Shown: piece after piece, positions 19,681 to 27,973 of the stretch
How the letters are laid out: the number at the start of each line of letters is the position of its first letter
Numbering within the stretch: position 1 is the stretch's first letter
Source of the DNA: Pseudomonas fluorescens
Lineage (GTDB): Bacteria; Pseudomonadota; Gammaproteobacteria; Pseudomonadales; Pseudomonadaceae
Length of the DNA stretch: 64,000 nucleotides
Direction: 5' to 3'
Assembly: GCF_003732425.1 (NCBI RefSeq)
Contig: NZ_MOBX01000005.1
Span: forward strand, 1 to 64,000
The notes under the pieces: generated by a model
What the model was told of the DNA's origin: nothing
The model's database searches: none
What the model saw: the letters and a program-made list of their open reading frames with translations, nothing else
Position numbers and translations under genes: made by a program

Positions 19681-20840
19681 TGGTCGTCGGCTTCTGGCTG
19701 CTGGCCCTGGCGTTGTTCGCCGTGGCCACGCGCATCGGGCGCCATTTCGGCCTGATCCCGATCGTCAGCCAATTGCTACTGGCGAGCTTCGGCTTGCCGC
19801 TGCTGATGTATTTCTGGATCGAGCCGGGCTGGCAGCTCAGTGGCGCCGAACTGATCGCGCCAGACTGGCTGAAGAACCTCTACAGCCTGAGTTTTGCCCT
19901 GCTGCTCGGGCATATCCTCAGTGATGTGATCGACCTGAAACTCGATCGCCAGAGCGTGAAAATCGCCCTGCCGAGTTTCCTCGTGCCGTTCGCCTGCGGC
20001 CTGGCGGCAGCGTATTGGCTGTTGCCCGCGCAGCCGTGGCTCAACTCATTGGCGATCGGTCTGGTGTTCGCGATTACCGCGATCCCGGTGCTGTACCTGT
20101 ACCTGCGCCACATCGAATATCCGCCGGCCGCCACTCGGCGACTGGTGCAGACCGCGATCCTCATTGACCTGACCTGCTGGACGCTGTTTGGCCTCGCTCA
20201 GGGCAGTCTGCATCTGAGCAGTCTGTTACTGCCGCTGGGGCTCGCCTGTGTGCCGTTGTTGTTGCGCCTGCTCGCTGTGCGCCGGCCGTTGACCTACAGC
20301 CTCGGTTTCTTTGCGCTGCTGGTGATGGCCGAGCATTACAAACTCAACGCGCTGATCTTCGGCATCGGCTACCTGCTGTGCATGGCCGCGCTGAAAGTGC
20401 CGCTGGTGCTGCCGTTGCCGGCGCGCTGGATGAGCCGTTTGCAGACGTGGCTGGCGATCCCGCTGATTCTGACGTTCGGCATCGTCCAGATCGACGTGCA
20501 CAGTGCCCTCGCCAGCCTTGGTCCGCTGCAATGGGCGGCGCTGCTGCTGTTGCCGATTGCCAGTAAACTGCTCGGCAACTGGCTCGGTCTCGGCTGGGCC
20601 GGCGCCTCGTTCGAAGGCGCCAGCCGCTGGCGCGAAAGTGTGCTGCTGAACATTCGTGGCCTGAGCGAAATCGTCTTCCTCAATTTGCTGTTGCAACAAC
20701 AACTCATCACGCCGGCGCTGTATTTCGCGCTGATGCTGATGGGCCTGATCGCGACGCTGCTACCGGCCCTGATCGGCCTGCATCGCGCGCCATTGAATCT
20801 GCAACATCCTTTGCCCCGGAGTTCACGTGCCAATCGTTGA
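19680..20840 (+). CDS. Divergent CPA2/Kef-like membrane protein
   Basis: A 386-residue protein with about twelve membrane helices. The pattern FAITAIPVLYLYLRHI near 130 and NIRGLSEIVFLNL near 330 match conserved parts of Kef/CPA2 cation-proton antiporters. Where those carry an Asp-Asp pair in the ion site, this protein has ILIDLTCW, with only Asp163. It may be a transporter of altered mechanism or a membrane component of the polyene machinery; the substrate is unknown. The start is ATG at 19680 (TGATG overlap) or GTG three bases earlier (GTGA overlap). Confidence 0.7.
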   Translation: MVVGFWLLALALFAVATRIGRHFGLIPIVSQLLLASFGLPLLMYFWIEPGWQLSGAELIAPDWLKNLYSLSFALLLGHILSDVIDLKLDRQSVKIALPSFLVPFACGLAAAYWLLPAQPWLNSLAIGLVFAITAIPVLYLYLRHIEYPPAATRRLVQTAILIDLTCWTLFGLAQGSLHLSSLLLPLGLACVPLLLRLLAVRRPLTYSLGFFALLVMAEHYKLNALIFGIGYLLCMAALKVPLVLPLPARWMSRLQTWLAIPLILTFGIVQIDVHSALASLGPLQWAALLLLPIASKLLGNWLGLGWAGASFEGASRWRESVLLNIRGLSEIVFLNLLLQQQLITPALYFALMLMGLIATLLPALIGLHRAPLNLQHPLPRSSRANR

Positions 20841-22074
20841 AATGGAATCCCGTCAGGTCGTGATCATCGGCGCCGGTCCCTCCGGCGCCATCGCTGCGGC
20901 GTTGCTCAAGCGCAAGGGCCACGATGTGCTGGTGATCGAGCGCCAGCATTTTCCGCGCTTTTCGATCGGTGAAAGCCTGCTCAGCCATTGCCTGGATTTC
21001 GTCGAAGAAGCCGGCATGCTCGACGCCGTCAATGCCGCCGGATTCCAGCGCAAGACCGGCGCCGCATTCGCCTGGGGCGAGCGTTACAGCGCCTTCGATT
21101 TCAGCGACACCTTCACTGATGGCAAGCCGACCACGTTCCAGGTCCAGCGCGCCGACTTCGACAAGCTGCTGGCCGATCAAGCGGCGTTGCAAGGCGCGGA
21201 AATCCGCTACGGCGACGCCATCGTCAGCGTCGATTTCGACCGAGTGAAACCGCAACTGGAGGTGCGTCGCGAAGACGGCAGCGAGTATCGCGTCGAAGCC
21301 GATTTCGTCCTTGATGCCAGTGGCTACGGCCGTGTGCTGTCACGCTTGCTGGACCTGGAAGCACCCTCGAATTTCCCCGTGCGTCAGGCCGTGTTCACCC
21401 ACGTCGACGATCACATCGACAACCCGGCGTTCGACCGCGAAAAAATTCTCGTCACCACCCATCCGGAGCATCGCGATATCTGGTTCTGGACGATCCCGTT
21501 CAGCAACGGCCGTTGCTCGGTGGGCGTGGTCGCGGCGCAAGAGCATTTCAACGGCCGCGATGCCGATCTGGATGCCTGCCTGCGCGGCTTCATCGCCGAA
21601 ACCCCGAGCCTTGCCGGCGTATTAAAAAACGCGGTGTGGGACACCCCGGCGCGCACGCTCGGTGGTTATGCCGCCAATGTGAAAACCCTGCATGGGCCGG
21701 GCTTTGCCTTGCTCGGCAATGCGGCAGAATTTCTTGACCCGGTGTTCTCCTCCGGCGTGACCATCGCCATGCGCTCGGCGAGCATGGCGGCAGCGGTGCT
21801 GCACCGTCAGTTGCAAGGTGAAACGGTCGACTGGCAAGGCGAATTTGCCGAGCCACTCAAGCGCGGCGTCGACACCTTCCGCTGCTACGTCGAGGGCTGG
21901 TATGCCGGTACTTTTCAAGACGTGATTTTTTATCAAGACAGCCAGGCCGACATCCGCCGGATGATCTGCTCGATCCTCGCCGGCTACGCCTGGGATGAAC
22001 GCAACCCGTTCGTCAGTGAAGCCCGCCGCCGCTTGAAGATGATTTCCGAACTCTGTGCAAAGGACGCCCCATGA
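20827..22074 (+). CDS. FAD-dependent oxidoreductase of the halogenase-like family
   Basis: A 415-residue flavoprotein of the tryptophan/phenol halogenase and geranylgeranyl-reductase superfamily. It has the FAD-binding GAGPSG (15-20), FSIGES near 45, RKTGAAF with Lys76, WFWTIP at 219-224 (compare WxWxIP of halogenases) and the GNAAEFLDPVFSSGV ribose-binding segment near 298. It may halogenate or hydroxylate the aryl head, or desaturate the chain; the sequence alone does not decide. The start is GTG at 20827 because CGGAG lies six bases before it; an ATG at 20842 lacks a ribosome site. It overlaps both neighbours. Confidence 0.85.
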   Translation: MPIVEMESRQVVIIGAGPSGAIAAALLKRKGHDVLVIERQHFPRFSIGESLLSHCLDFVEEAGMLDAVNAAGFQRKTGAAFAWGERYSAFDFSDTFTDGKPTTFQVQRADFDKLLADQAALQGAEIRYGDAIVSVDFDRVKPQLEVRREDGSEYRVEADFVLDASGYGRVLSRLLDLEAPSNFPVRQAVFTHVDDHIDNPAFDREKILVTTHPEHRDIWFWTIPFSNGRCSVGVVAAQEHFNGRDADLDACLRGFIAETPSLAGVLKNAVWDTPARTLGGYAANVKTLHGPGFALLGNAAEFLDPVFSSGVTIAMRSASMAAAVLHRQLQGETVDWQGEFAEPLKRGVDTFRCYVEGWYAGTFQDVIFYQDSQADIRRMICSILAGYAWDERNPFVSEARRRLKMISELCAKDAP

Positions 22075-22796
22075 ATTACTTGAGCGACAGCTACGTCGAG
22101 GAAACCCGCTTCGGTCTCTGGTTCCTGCGCAGCCACACCTGGCAGCACCATGTGTTGCGCGTGGCGATCAATGATTTACGCGGTTTGTTCAGTGAAGCAC
22201 TGCCGCAAAACCCGGTACTGCTGGATGCCGGTTGCGGTCAGGGCAAGTCGTTCGCTCATCTGCGCCAGACCTTCGCGCCACAGCGCCTGATCGGCGTTGA
22301 TGCCGACCCGCACAGCCTTGAATTGAGCGGCGAAGAAGCGGCGCGTCTGGATCTGGAGGTGGAGCTGGTCGGCAGTGACTGCGCGACGCTCGATGTGCCG
22401 GACGCCAGCGTTGATCTGCTGTTCTGCCACCAGACCTTTCATCATTTGGTCGAGCAGGAAAAGGCCCTCGCCGAGTTTTATCGGGTGCTGAAACCGGGTG
22501 GCTATCTGCTGTTCGCCGAGTCCACCGAGGCTTACATTGATACGTGGGTGATCCGCTGGTTGTTCCGTCATCCGATGCACGTGCAAAAGAGTGCGGCGCA
22601 GTATCTGCAGATGATTCGCGGGCAGGGTTTCGAGTTCGGCGAACGCAATGTTTCGTACCCGTATCTGTGGTGGAGCCGGTCGAAGGATTTCGGTTTGCTC
22701 GAGCGGTTCGGCTTGCGCAAGCCGAAGCCGTTTGGTGAACGGGAAGAGACGTTGGTCAACGTGGTAGCGCGTAAACCGCTTGAAGGTGATCGTTGA
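22071..22796 (+). CDS. SAM-dependent methyltransferase of the polyene pathway
   Basis: A 241-residue class I methyltransferase. The SAM-binding motif LLDAGCGQG is at 50-58, the acidic loop VDADPHSLEL near 83, and VLKPGGYLLFAEST near 143. In aryl polyene pathways a methyltransferase modifies the aryl head group, and this is the likely role here. ATGA overlap with the flavoenzyme gene. Its stop TGA shares a base with the next ATG (TGATG), just before a REP doublet. Confidence 0.87.
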   Translation: MNYLSDSYVEETRFGLWFLRSHTWQHHVLRVAINDLRGLFSEALPQNPVLLDAGCGQGKSFAHLRQTFAPQRLIGVDADPHSLELSGEEAARLDLEVELVGSDCATLDVPDASVDLLFCHQTFHHLVEQEKALAEFYRVLKPGGYLLFAESTEAYIDTWVIRWLFRHPMHVQKSAAQYLQMIRGQGFEFGERNVSYPYLWWSRSKDFGLLERFGLRKPKPFGEREETLVNVVARKPLEGDR

Positions 22797-23392
22797 TGCG
22801 ACACATAACCTGTGGGAGCGAGCCTGCTCGCGAAAGCAATGGGTCAGCCAGCCTCTTTGTTGAATGTGCCGGCGTCTTCGCGAGCAGGCTCGCTCCCACA
22901 GTGTCCGCGGTGTGGCGACTTTTTGTGGTCGGTTTGATGCTTTTGTTAAGTGCCTGCGCCAGCCAGGCGCCGCTGCCTGCGAGCAACCCGACGCTGCCCC
23001 TGCCGCTGCAATTGCACATCGAACGCCAACAAGCCGAACAACGCCAGGACTGGTTGCTGGTGATCCAGCGCGAAGGCCCGGGCATTCGCTGGTCGATGAT
23101 GGACCCGCTGGGCATTCCCCAGGCGCGTCAGCAACTGATCGACGGCCATTGGCAGGCCGATGGCCTGCTGCCGCCGAACCCCGAAGCCCGGGAATTGTTT
23201 GCTGCGCTGCTGTTCGCCCTGACCCCGTCCGGCGAGCTGCTGCGCAATTACCCCGCTGCGCTGCAACAGGGCCAGCAACGCGCCCTGCCATCGCGCTGGG
23301 ATATCCGTTATTCACAACCGTTGAGCTTCGAATTGAACCTGCCTCAAGGCCCGCAGTATCGCGTTTCTCCGTTGGGTGAACCGACGCCATGA
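22796..23392 (+). CDS. DUF3261-type outer membrane lipoprotein with a REP-derived N-terminus
   Basis: A lipoprotein of the DUF3261 type that recurs in aryl polyene clusters and may help lodge the product in the outer membrane. The lipobox is LLLSAC, preceded by RLFVVGLM. From ATG 22796 the first 38 or so residues are translated from a REP doublet (HITCGSEPARESN and onward), which would put 53 residues before the lipid-modified Cys. A GTG at 22910 gives a normal short signal peptide beginning MWRLFVVG. The mature domain includes MDPLGIPQARQQLIDGHWQADGL in two parts. The stop overlaps the next start (ATGA). Product family is fairly sure; the true start is not. Confidence 0.75.
   Translation: MRHITCGSEPARESNGSASLFVECAGVFASRLAPTVSAVWRLFVVGLMLLLSACASQAPLPASNPTLPLPLQLHIERQQAEQRQDWLLVIQREGPGIRWSMMDPLGIPQARQQLIDGHWQADGLLPPNPEARELFAALLFALTPSGELLRNYPAALQQGQQRALPSRWDIRYSQPLSFELNLPQGPQYRVSPLGEPTP
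22811..22901. repeat. REP doublet (GGGAGCGAGCCTGCTCGCGA family) inside a coding frame
   Basis: Left arm TGTGGGAGCGAGCCTGCTCG starts at 22811 and the inverted right arm ends CGCTCCCACA at 22900. The element lies between the start codon and the signal-peptide core of the DUF3261 lipoprotein gene. Imperfect 9-base flanks, TGATGCGAC at 22794-22802 and TGTGGCGAC at 22911-22919, are exactly 117 bases apart, so the insertion keeps the reading frame. Confidence 0.88.
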
Positions 23393-24585
23393 CCGCTTAC
23401 CTGAATGCCCTCGGCGTGATCTGCGCACTGGGCCGCGACAAACAAACCGTCGCGCGCAACCTGTTCGCCGGCGACTGCTCGGGCATGCGCCGCGAGTCCG
23501 GCTGGGTGGCGGAGCGTGAGTTGCCCGTCGCGACCGTCCAAGGCGAACTGGCGCCGATCCCGGCAGAACTCGCCGATCAGCGCAGCCGCAACAATCAGTT
23601 GCTGCTGGAAGCGGCGCTGCAGATTCGCGATGACATCGAAGAAGCGATCCAGACCTTCGGCCGCGAGCGCATCGGTGTGGTGCTCGGCACCAGCACTTCG
23701 GGCATCGACGAGGCCAGCCGAGGTCTGGCGCACTACATCCGCGAGCAGCAGTTCCCGGCTGAATACGATTATCGTCAACAGGAACTCGGCGCCCCGGCCA
23801 ATTTCCTCGCCGACTGGTTGCAACTGAGCGGCCCGGCCTATGTGATTTCCACGGCATGCACCTCCAGCGCCCGGGCACTGATGAGCGCTCAGCGTTTGCT
23901 CGATCTGGGCCTGTGCGACGCGGTGCTGTGCGGCGGCGTCGACAGCCTGTGCAAACTGACCCTCAACGGTTTCTCGTCACTCGAAGCGATGTCCGACGAG
24001 CGCTGCAATCCGTTCTCGGCCAACCGCAGCGGCATCAATATCGGCGAAGCGGCGGTGCTGTTCATCATGAGCAAGCAACCCGGCGACGGCCCGGCCATCG
24101 CGTTGCTCGGCGCCGGCGCCAGCTCCGACGCTCATCATATTTCCGCCCCTGAACCGACGGGGCGCGGCGCCCTGCAAGCGATGCAGAAAGCCTTGAGCCG
24201 CGCCCATCTGCAAGCAGCGCAGATCAGCTACCTGAACCTGCACGGCACCGCCACCCAACACAACGACGCGATGGAAAGCCTGGCGGTTGCCACGCTGTTT
24301 CCCGAAGGCGTCGCGTGCTCGTCGACCAAACCGATGACCGGCCACACCCTCGGTGCGGCCGGTGCGCTGGAAGCGGCGTTCTGCTGGCTGAGCCTGAGCG
24401 CCGACAACCCCGATCACGCCTTGCCGCCGCACGTCTGGGATGCGCAGGCCGATCCCGCGTTGCCGCCGCTGCACTGGGTGACCGCGCGCGAACGCCTGAC
24501 GTCCATTGCACCCCGCTACCTGATGAGCAACTCGTTTGCCTTCGGCGGCAACAACGTCAGCCTGATTATCGGAGACGCTCCATGA
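23389..24585 (+). CDS. Beta-ketoacyl-ACP synthase, first full ketosynthase
   Basis: A 398-residue FabB/FabF-like condensing enzyme. The nucleophile is Cys157 in STACTSSARAL; the two histidines lie in LHGTATQHND and KPMTGHTLGAAGA. All three catalytic residues are present, so it should extend ACP-bound chains with malonyl units. Together with the half ketosynthase at 8760 it may form the heterodimer that sets polyene length. ATGA overlaps on both sides. Confidence 0.9.
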   Translation: MTAYLNALGVICALGRDKQTVARNLFAGDCSGMRRESGWVAERELPVATVQGELAPIPAELADQRSRNNQLLLEAALQIRDDIEEAIQTFGRERIGVVLGTSTSGIDEASRGLAHYIREQQFPAEYDYRQQELGAPANFLADWLQLSGPAYVISTACTSSARALMSAQRLLDLGLCDAVLCGGVDSLCKLTLNGFSSLEAMSDERCNPFSANRSGINIGEAAVLFIMSKQPGDGPAIALLGAGASSDAHHISAPEPTGRGALQAMQKALSRAHLQAAQISYLNLHGTATQHNDAMESLAVATLFPEGVACSSTKPMTGHTLGAAGALEAAFCWLSLSADNPDHALPPHVWDAQADPALPPLHWVTARERLTSIAPRYLMSNSFAFGGNNVSLIIGDAP

Positions 24586-25046
24586 CCCCCTGGCCGCTCG
24601 CCGAACTGCTGCCCCATGCGGGCGACATGATTCTGATCGACAGCATCTCAAGCTTTGATGATGAGCAGATTTACACCCGTCTCACGGTCCAGCCTGATGG
24701 CCTGTTCAATCTGCCCGACGGCAGCCTGCCGGCCTGGGTCGGCATCGAGCTGATGGCGCAGAGCGTCGCCGCGTTTGCCGGGTGCCACGCGCGGCAGAAA
24801 GGCAATCCGGTGGAGCTGGGCTTTCTGCTCGGTACGCGCAAGTTTGAGTGCAATGTCGAAGCCTTTCCCGCCGGCAGCGAGCTGACCATCCATGGCCTGC
24901 GCTCGCTGGAAGACGACAACGGCATGGGCGTCTTCGAATGCCATATCAACGGCGCCGGCATTCACGCCAGCGCGCGCCTGAATGTGTTCCGTCCGCCTCA
25001 GGTCAATCAATATCTGCAACAGACACAGGAGTCGAACGATGACTGA
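24582..25046 (+). CDS. Hotdog-fold 3-hydroxyacyl-ACP dehydratase
   Basis: A 154-residue FabA/FabZ-like protein of the COG4706 type. LLPHAGDMILIDSI at the N-terminus carries the His-containing loop, and GIELMAQSVAAFAG near 53 matches the central helix with its Glu. It should remove water from 3-hydroxyacyl-ACP to form the trans double bonds of the polyene. It is a second dehydratase beside the domain fused to the ligase at 11329. The start overlaps the ketosynthase stop (ATGA); the longer frame upstream is a shadow. Confidence 0.88.
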   Translation: MTPWPLAELLPHAGDMILIDSISSFDDEQIYTRLTVQPDGLFNLPDGSLPAWVGIELMAQSVAAFAGCHARQKGNPVELGFLLGTRKFECNVEAFPAGSELTIHGLRSLEDDNGMGVFECHINGAGIHASARLNVFRPPQVNQYLQQTQESNDD

Positions 25047-25767
25047 ATCCGTACTGGTCACCGGCTCCAGCCGTGGCATCGGCCGCGCCATTGCCTTGCG
25101 CCTGGCGCAAGCCGGGCACGACATCGTCTTGCATTGCCGCAGCGGCGTGGTCGAAGCGCAAGCCGTTCAGGCTGAAATCGAAGCCTTGGGCCGGCAGGCG
25201 CGGATTCTGCAATTCGACGTTGCCGATCGGGAAACCTGCAAAGCCATTCTTGAAGCCGATGTGGAAACCCACGGCGCCTATTACGGCGTGGTGTTGAACG
25301 CCGGGCTGACCCGCGACGGCGCGTTCCCGGCGTTGAGCGATGACGATTGGGACGTGGTGTTGCGCACTAACCTCGACGGTTTCTACAACGTTCTGCACCC
25401 GGTGATGATGCCGATGATCCGCCGCCGCGCCGCTGGTCGGATTGTCTGCATCACCTCGGTATCGGGGCTGATCGGCAACCGTGGCCAGGTTAATTACAGC
25501 GCCTCCAAGGCCGGCGTGATCGGCGCAGCAAAGGCGTTGGCGATCGAGCTGGCCAAGCGCAAAATCACGGTTAACTGCGTCGCACCGGGCCTGATCGACA
25601 CGGCGATGCTGGATGAAAACGTGCCGGTGGAAGAACTGATGAAAATGATCCCCGCGCAACGCATGGGCACCCCGGAAGAGGTGGCCGCTGCGGTGAATTT
25701 CCTGATGTCGGCGGAAGCCTCGTACATCACCCGCCAGGTTCTGGCGGTCAACGGAGGCTTGTGCTGA
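25039..25767 (+). CDS. 3-ketoacyl-ACP reductase (FabG-like SDR)
   Basis: A 242-residue short-chain dehydrogenase with the cofactor motif TGSSRGIGRA (8-17), NAG near 87, and the catalytic set Ser140, Tyr153 and Lys157 (YSASK). It should reduce 3-ketoacyl-ACP with NADPH. With the neighbouring dehydratase and ketosynthases it gives the elongation cycle, and the absence of an enoyl reductase gene explains a conjugated product. ACAGGAG lies ahead of the ATG at 25039, inside the dehydratase gene. Confidence 0.92.
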   Translation: MTESVLVTGSSRGIGRAIALRLAQAGHDIVLHCRSGVVEAQAVQAEIEALGRQARILQFDVADRETCKAILEADVETHGAYYGVVLNAGLTRDGAFPALSDDDWDVVLRTNLDGFYNVLHPVMMPMIRRRAAGRIVCITSVSGLIGNRGQVNYSASKAGVIGAAKALAIELAKRKITVNCVAPGLIDTAMLDENVPVEELMKMIPAQRMGTPEEVAAAVNFLMSAEASYITRQVLAVNGGLC

Positions 25768-26993
25768 TGAAGCGCGTCGTCGTCACCGGCATGGCCGGCA
25801 TCACCTCGCTGGGCAGCGACTGGGAGACCATCGCCGGCAACTTCGCGGCCAACCGCAGTGGCATCCGCCGGATGGACGAGTGGGACCGATTCAGCGAACT
25901 CAACACGCGTCTGGCCGGGCCGATCGATGATTTTGCAGTGCCCGCGCACTGGACCCGCAAGCAATTGCGCAGCATGGGCCGGGTATCGCGACTGGCGGTG
26001 GGCGCGGCGGAAAAAGCCCTGGCTGACGCCGGTTTGCTCGGCGACGAATCGATCAAGGACGGGCGCATGGGCGTGGCTTGCGGTTCGTCCACCGGCAGCA
26101 CCGACGAAATCAAAGCGTTCGGCAATATGCTGCTCAACTCGGTCGCCGAAGGCCTCAACGCCAACTCTTACGTACGGATGATGCCGCACACCACCGCGGC
26201 CAATATCAGCATCTTTTTTGGCCTGACCGGACGGCTGATCCCGACGTCCAGCGCCTGCACCAGCGGCAGTCAGGGCATCGGTTACGCCTACGAGGCGATC
26301 AAGTTCGGCCGTCTGCCGTTGATGCTCGCCGGCGGCGCCGAAGAGCTGTGCCCGACCGAAGCCATGGTCTTCGACGCGCTCTACGCCACCAGCCTGAAAA
26401 ACGATGCGCCGCAGACCAGCCCACGCCCGTACGACAAGGGCCGCGACGGTCTGGTGATCGGTGAGGGCGGCGGCATGCTGGTGCTCGAGGAGCTGGAACA
26501 CGCCCTCGCCCGCGGTGCGCACATCCATGCCGAGATCGTCGGTTTCGGCAGCAACGCCGACGGCCAGCACACCACGCGTCCGGAACAAGTGACCATGCGC
26601 CGCGCCATGGAGCTGGCGCTGGAAGACGCTGGGCTGGCGCCAGAGGCCATCGGTTATGTAAATGGCCACGGCACCGCTACAGAACAGGGCGACATTGCCG
26701 AAACACTGGCGACCAGCAGTTTGTTCGGTGAACGCATGCCGATCAGCTCGCAGAAGAGCTTCCTCGGCCACACCCTCGGCGCCTGCGGCGCGCTGGAGTC
26801 GTGGTTCAGCATCGAGATGATGAACCGCGACCTGTACGTGCACACGTTCAACCTCGACGAGGTCGATCCGCACTGCGGCAAACTCGATTACCTGCGCGGC
26901 GAATTCCGCCAGATGCATCACGACTACGTGATGAACAACAATTTCGCTTTTGGTGGCGTCAACACCTCGTTGATTTTCCGCCGCTGGCACTGA
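25767..26993 (+). CDS. Beta-ketoacyl-ACP synthase, second full ketosynthase (FabF-like)
   Basis: A 408-residue condensing enzyme with nucleophile Cys164 in TSSACTSGSQG and histidines in NGHGTATEQGD and KSFLGHTLGACGALE. It is closer to FabF than the other ketosynthase in the operon. It may prime the aryl starter or elongate; the division of labour is not visible. Its ATG shares a base with the FabG-like stop (TGATG), with GGAGG 10 bp upstream. It is the last enzyme gene of the operon. Confidence 0.91.
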   Translation: MKRVVVTGMAGITSLGSDWETIAGNFAANRSGIRRMDEWDRFSELNTRLAGPIDDFAVPAHWTRKQLRSMGRVSRLAVGAAEKALADAGLLGDESIKDGRMGVACGSSTGSTDEIKAFGNMLLNSVAEGLNANSYVRMMPHTTAANISIFFGLTGRLIPTSSACTSGSQGIGYAYEAIKFGRLPLMLAGGAEELCPTEAMVFDALYATSLKNDAPQTSPRPYDKGRDGLVIGEGGGMLVLEELEHALARGAHIHAEIVGFGSNADGQHTTRPEQVTMRRAMELALEDAGLAPEAIGYVNGHGTATEQGDIAETLATSSLFGERMPISSQKSFLGHTLGACGALESWFSIEMMNRDLYVHTFNLDEVDPHCGKLDYLRGEFRQMHHDYVMNNNFAFGGVNTSLIFRRWH

Positions 26994-27018
26994 CCGCAAC
27001 ACGTTTGGAGTGAAGGGA

Positions 27019-27822
27019 ATGACTCAGTTTCACCGCATCGCCGCTCTGTTGGCACTGGCTTTTGTGCTCGGCGGTTGCACCAGCAAACCGGTTTACAACG
27101 CCAAGGAAGAGTTCTCGCCCAACCTCGGCTTCACCCAGCAACAGATGAGCCGCGCCATCGTCACTGCGCTGAACGATCGCCAGTGGGTCGTGCAATCGGT
27201 ACGTCCGGGCATGATCAAAGCGGCGATCACCGTACGCGGTCGCCATCACGCCGAAGTCGATATTCCGTTCACCCCGACGTCGTTTGAAATCGACTACCGC
27301 AGCAGCTACGGCCTCGATGCCAAGGACGGCAAGATCCACGGTAACTACAACCGCTGGGTCAACCGCCTGCGCGACAACGTGCTCAAAGAACTGTCGATCA
27401 ACCCGGACATCGAGTTCGTCAACGACCTGGGCATCGTCAAACAAGGCGCCGACGAGCCGACCTACCTGAGCTTTCGCGAAGGCGTCAAACGCGCCACCGA
27501 CGCAGGCCTGCTCGACGGCAGCGTGAAGTTCTACCTGGCCGGCGAAACCTTGCCAAAACAGGTGCGCAAGCTCGATACCGTGAGCAGCAGCCGCAAGACC
27601 AACGGCTCGAACAAATCCGACGAAGACGCCTGCTTCTGGGCCTTGCAGTCGGCCCTGGCCACTCTGCAGAACGCGGCGAAAAAAGCCGATGCCAACGCCG
27701 TGATCAACATCGCCAGCGTCGACCAGCGCGACCTGTACAAAGACACCGAAAAATTCCAGTGCCGTGCCGGGCTGGTGGTGTCGAGCGTGGCGCTGCGCGG
27801 TGATTTGGCGCACGTGGATTGA
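27019..27822 (+). CDS. Two-domain lipoprotein; C-terminal domain shared with the next gene
   Basis: A 267-residue predicted lipoprotein with lipobox LGGC (Cys20). Residues 25-130 form one domain (FTQQQMSRAIVTALNDRQWV, then HGNYNRWVNRL), seen in other small lipoproteins. Residues 160-267 match the whole mature protein encoded at 27974: DGSVKFYL, KTNG, NKSD, LQ, NAV-NI, CRAG and VAL-GDL, with cysteines 205 and 248 at the same 43-residue spacing. This domain is of the type often mislabelled excinuclease ATPase subunit, but no nucleotide-binding motif is visible. The ATG at 27019 is preferred because GGAG is nine bases upstream. It follows the polyene operon by 25 bp and may be its last gene. Confidence 0.75.
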   Translation: MTQFHRIAALLALAFVLGGCTSKPVYNAKEEFSPNLGFTQQQMSRAIVTALNDRQWVVQSVRPGMIKAAITVRGRHHAEVDIPFTPTSFEIDYRSSYGLDAKDGKIHGNYNRWVNRLRDNVLKELSINPDIEFVNDLGIVKQGADEPTYLSFREGVKRATDAGLLDGSVKFYLAGETLPKQVRKLDTVSSSRKTNGSNKSDEDACFWALQSALATLQNAAKKADANAVINIASVDQRDLYKDTEKFQCRAGLVVSSVALRGDLAHVD

Positions 27823-27841
27823 TGGGATTGTAGAAACGACA

Positions 27842-27865
27842 AAGGGCGCCATTCGGCGCCCTTCT
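27842..27865 (+). terminator. Intrinsic terminator after the polyene operon and lipoprotein gene
   Basis: GGGCGCC, loop ATTC, GGCGCCC, then TTCTCATTT: a perfect 7-bp GC stem with a moderately T-rich tail, 20 bp past the lipoprotein stop. Confidence 0.7.
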
Positions 27866-27973
27866 CATTTCCGCTCTACACTCGTCCGGACAGGCCGTCG
27901 CACCGCGCCTGGTGGAACGGCGAGCCCATCAGCCCTGCACTCGCGGTTCTCTTTCACCGTCAAGGAGATGACC

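Noticed and set aside
8760-26993. Reading the operon as a dialkylresorcinol or ordinary fatty acid synthesis cluster
   Set aside because: No DarA/DarB-like enzymes and no malonyltransferase or enoyl reductase; the lyase, LolA-like, MMPL and DUF3261 genes fit an aryl polyene pathway better.
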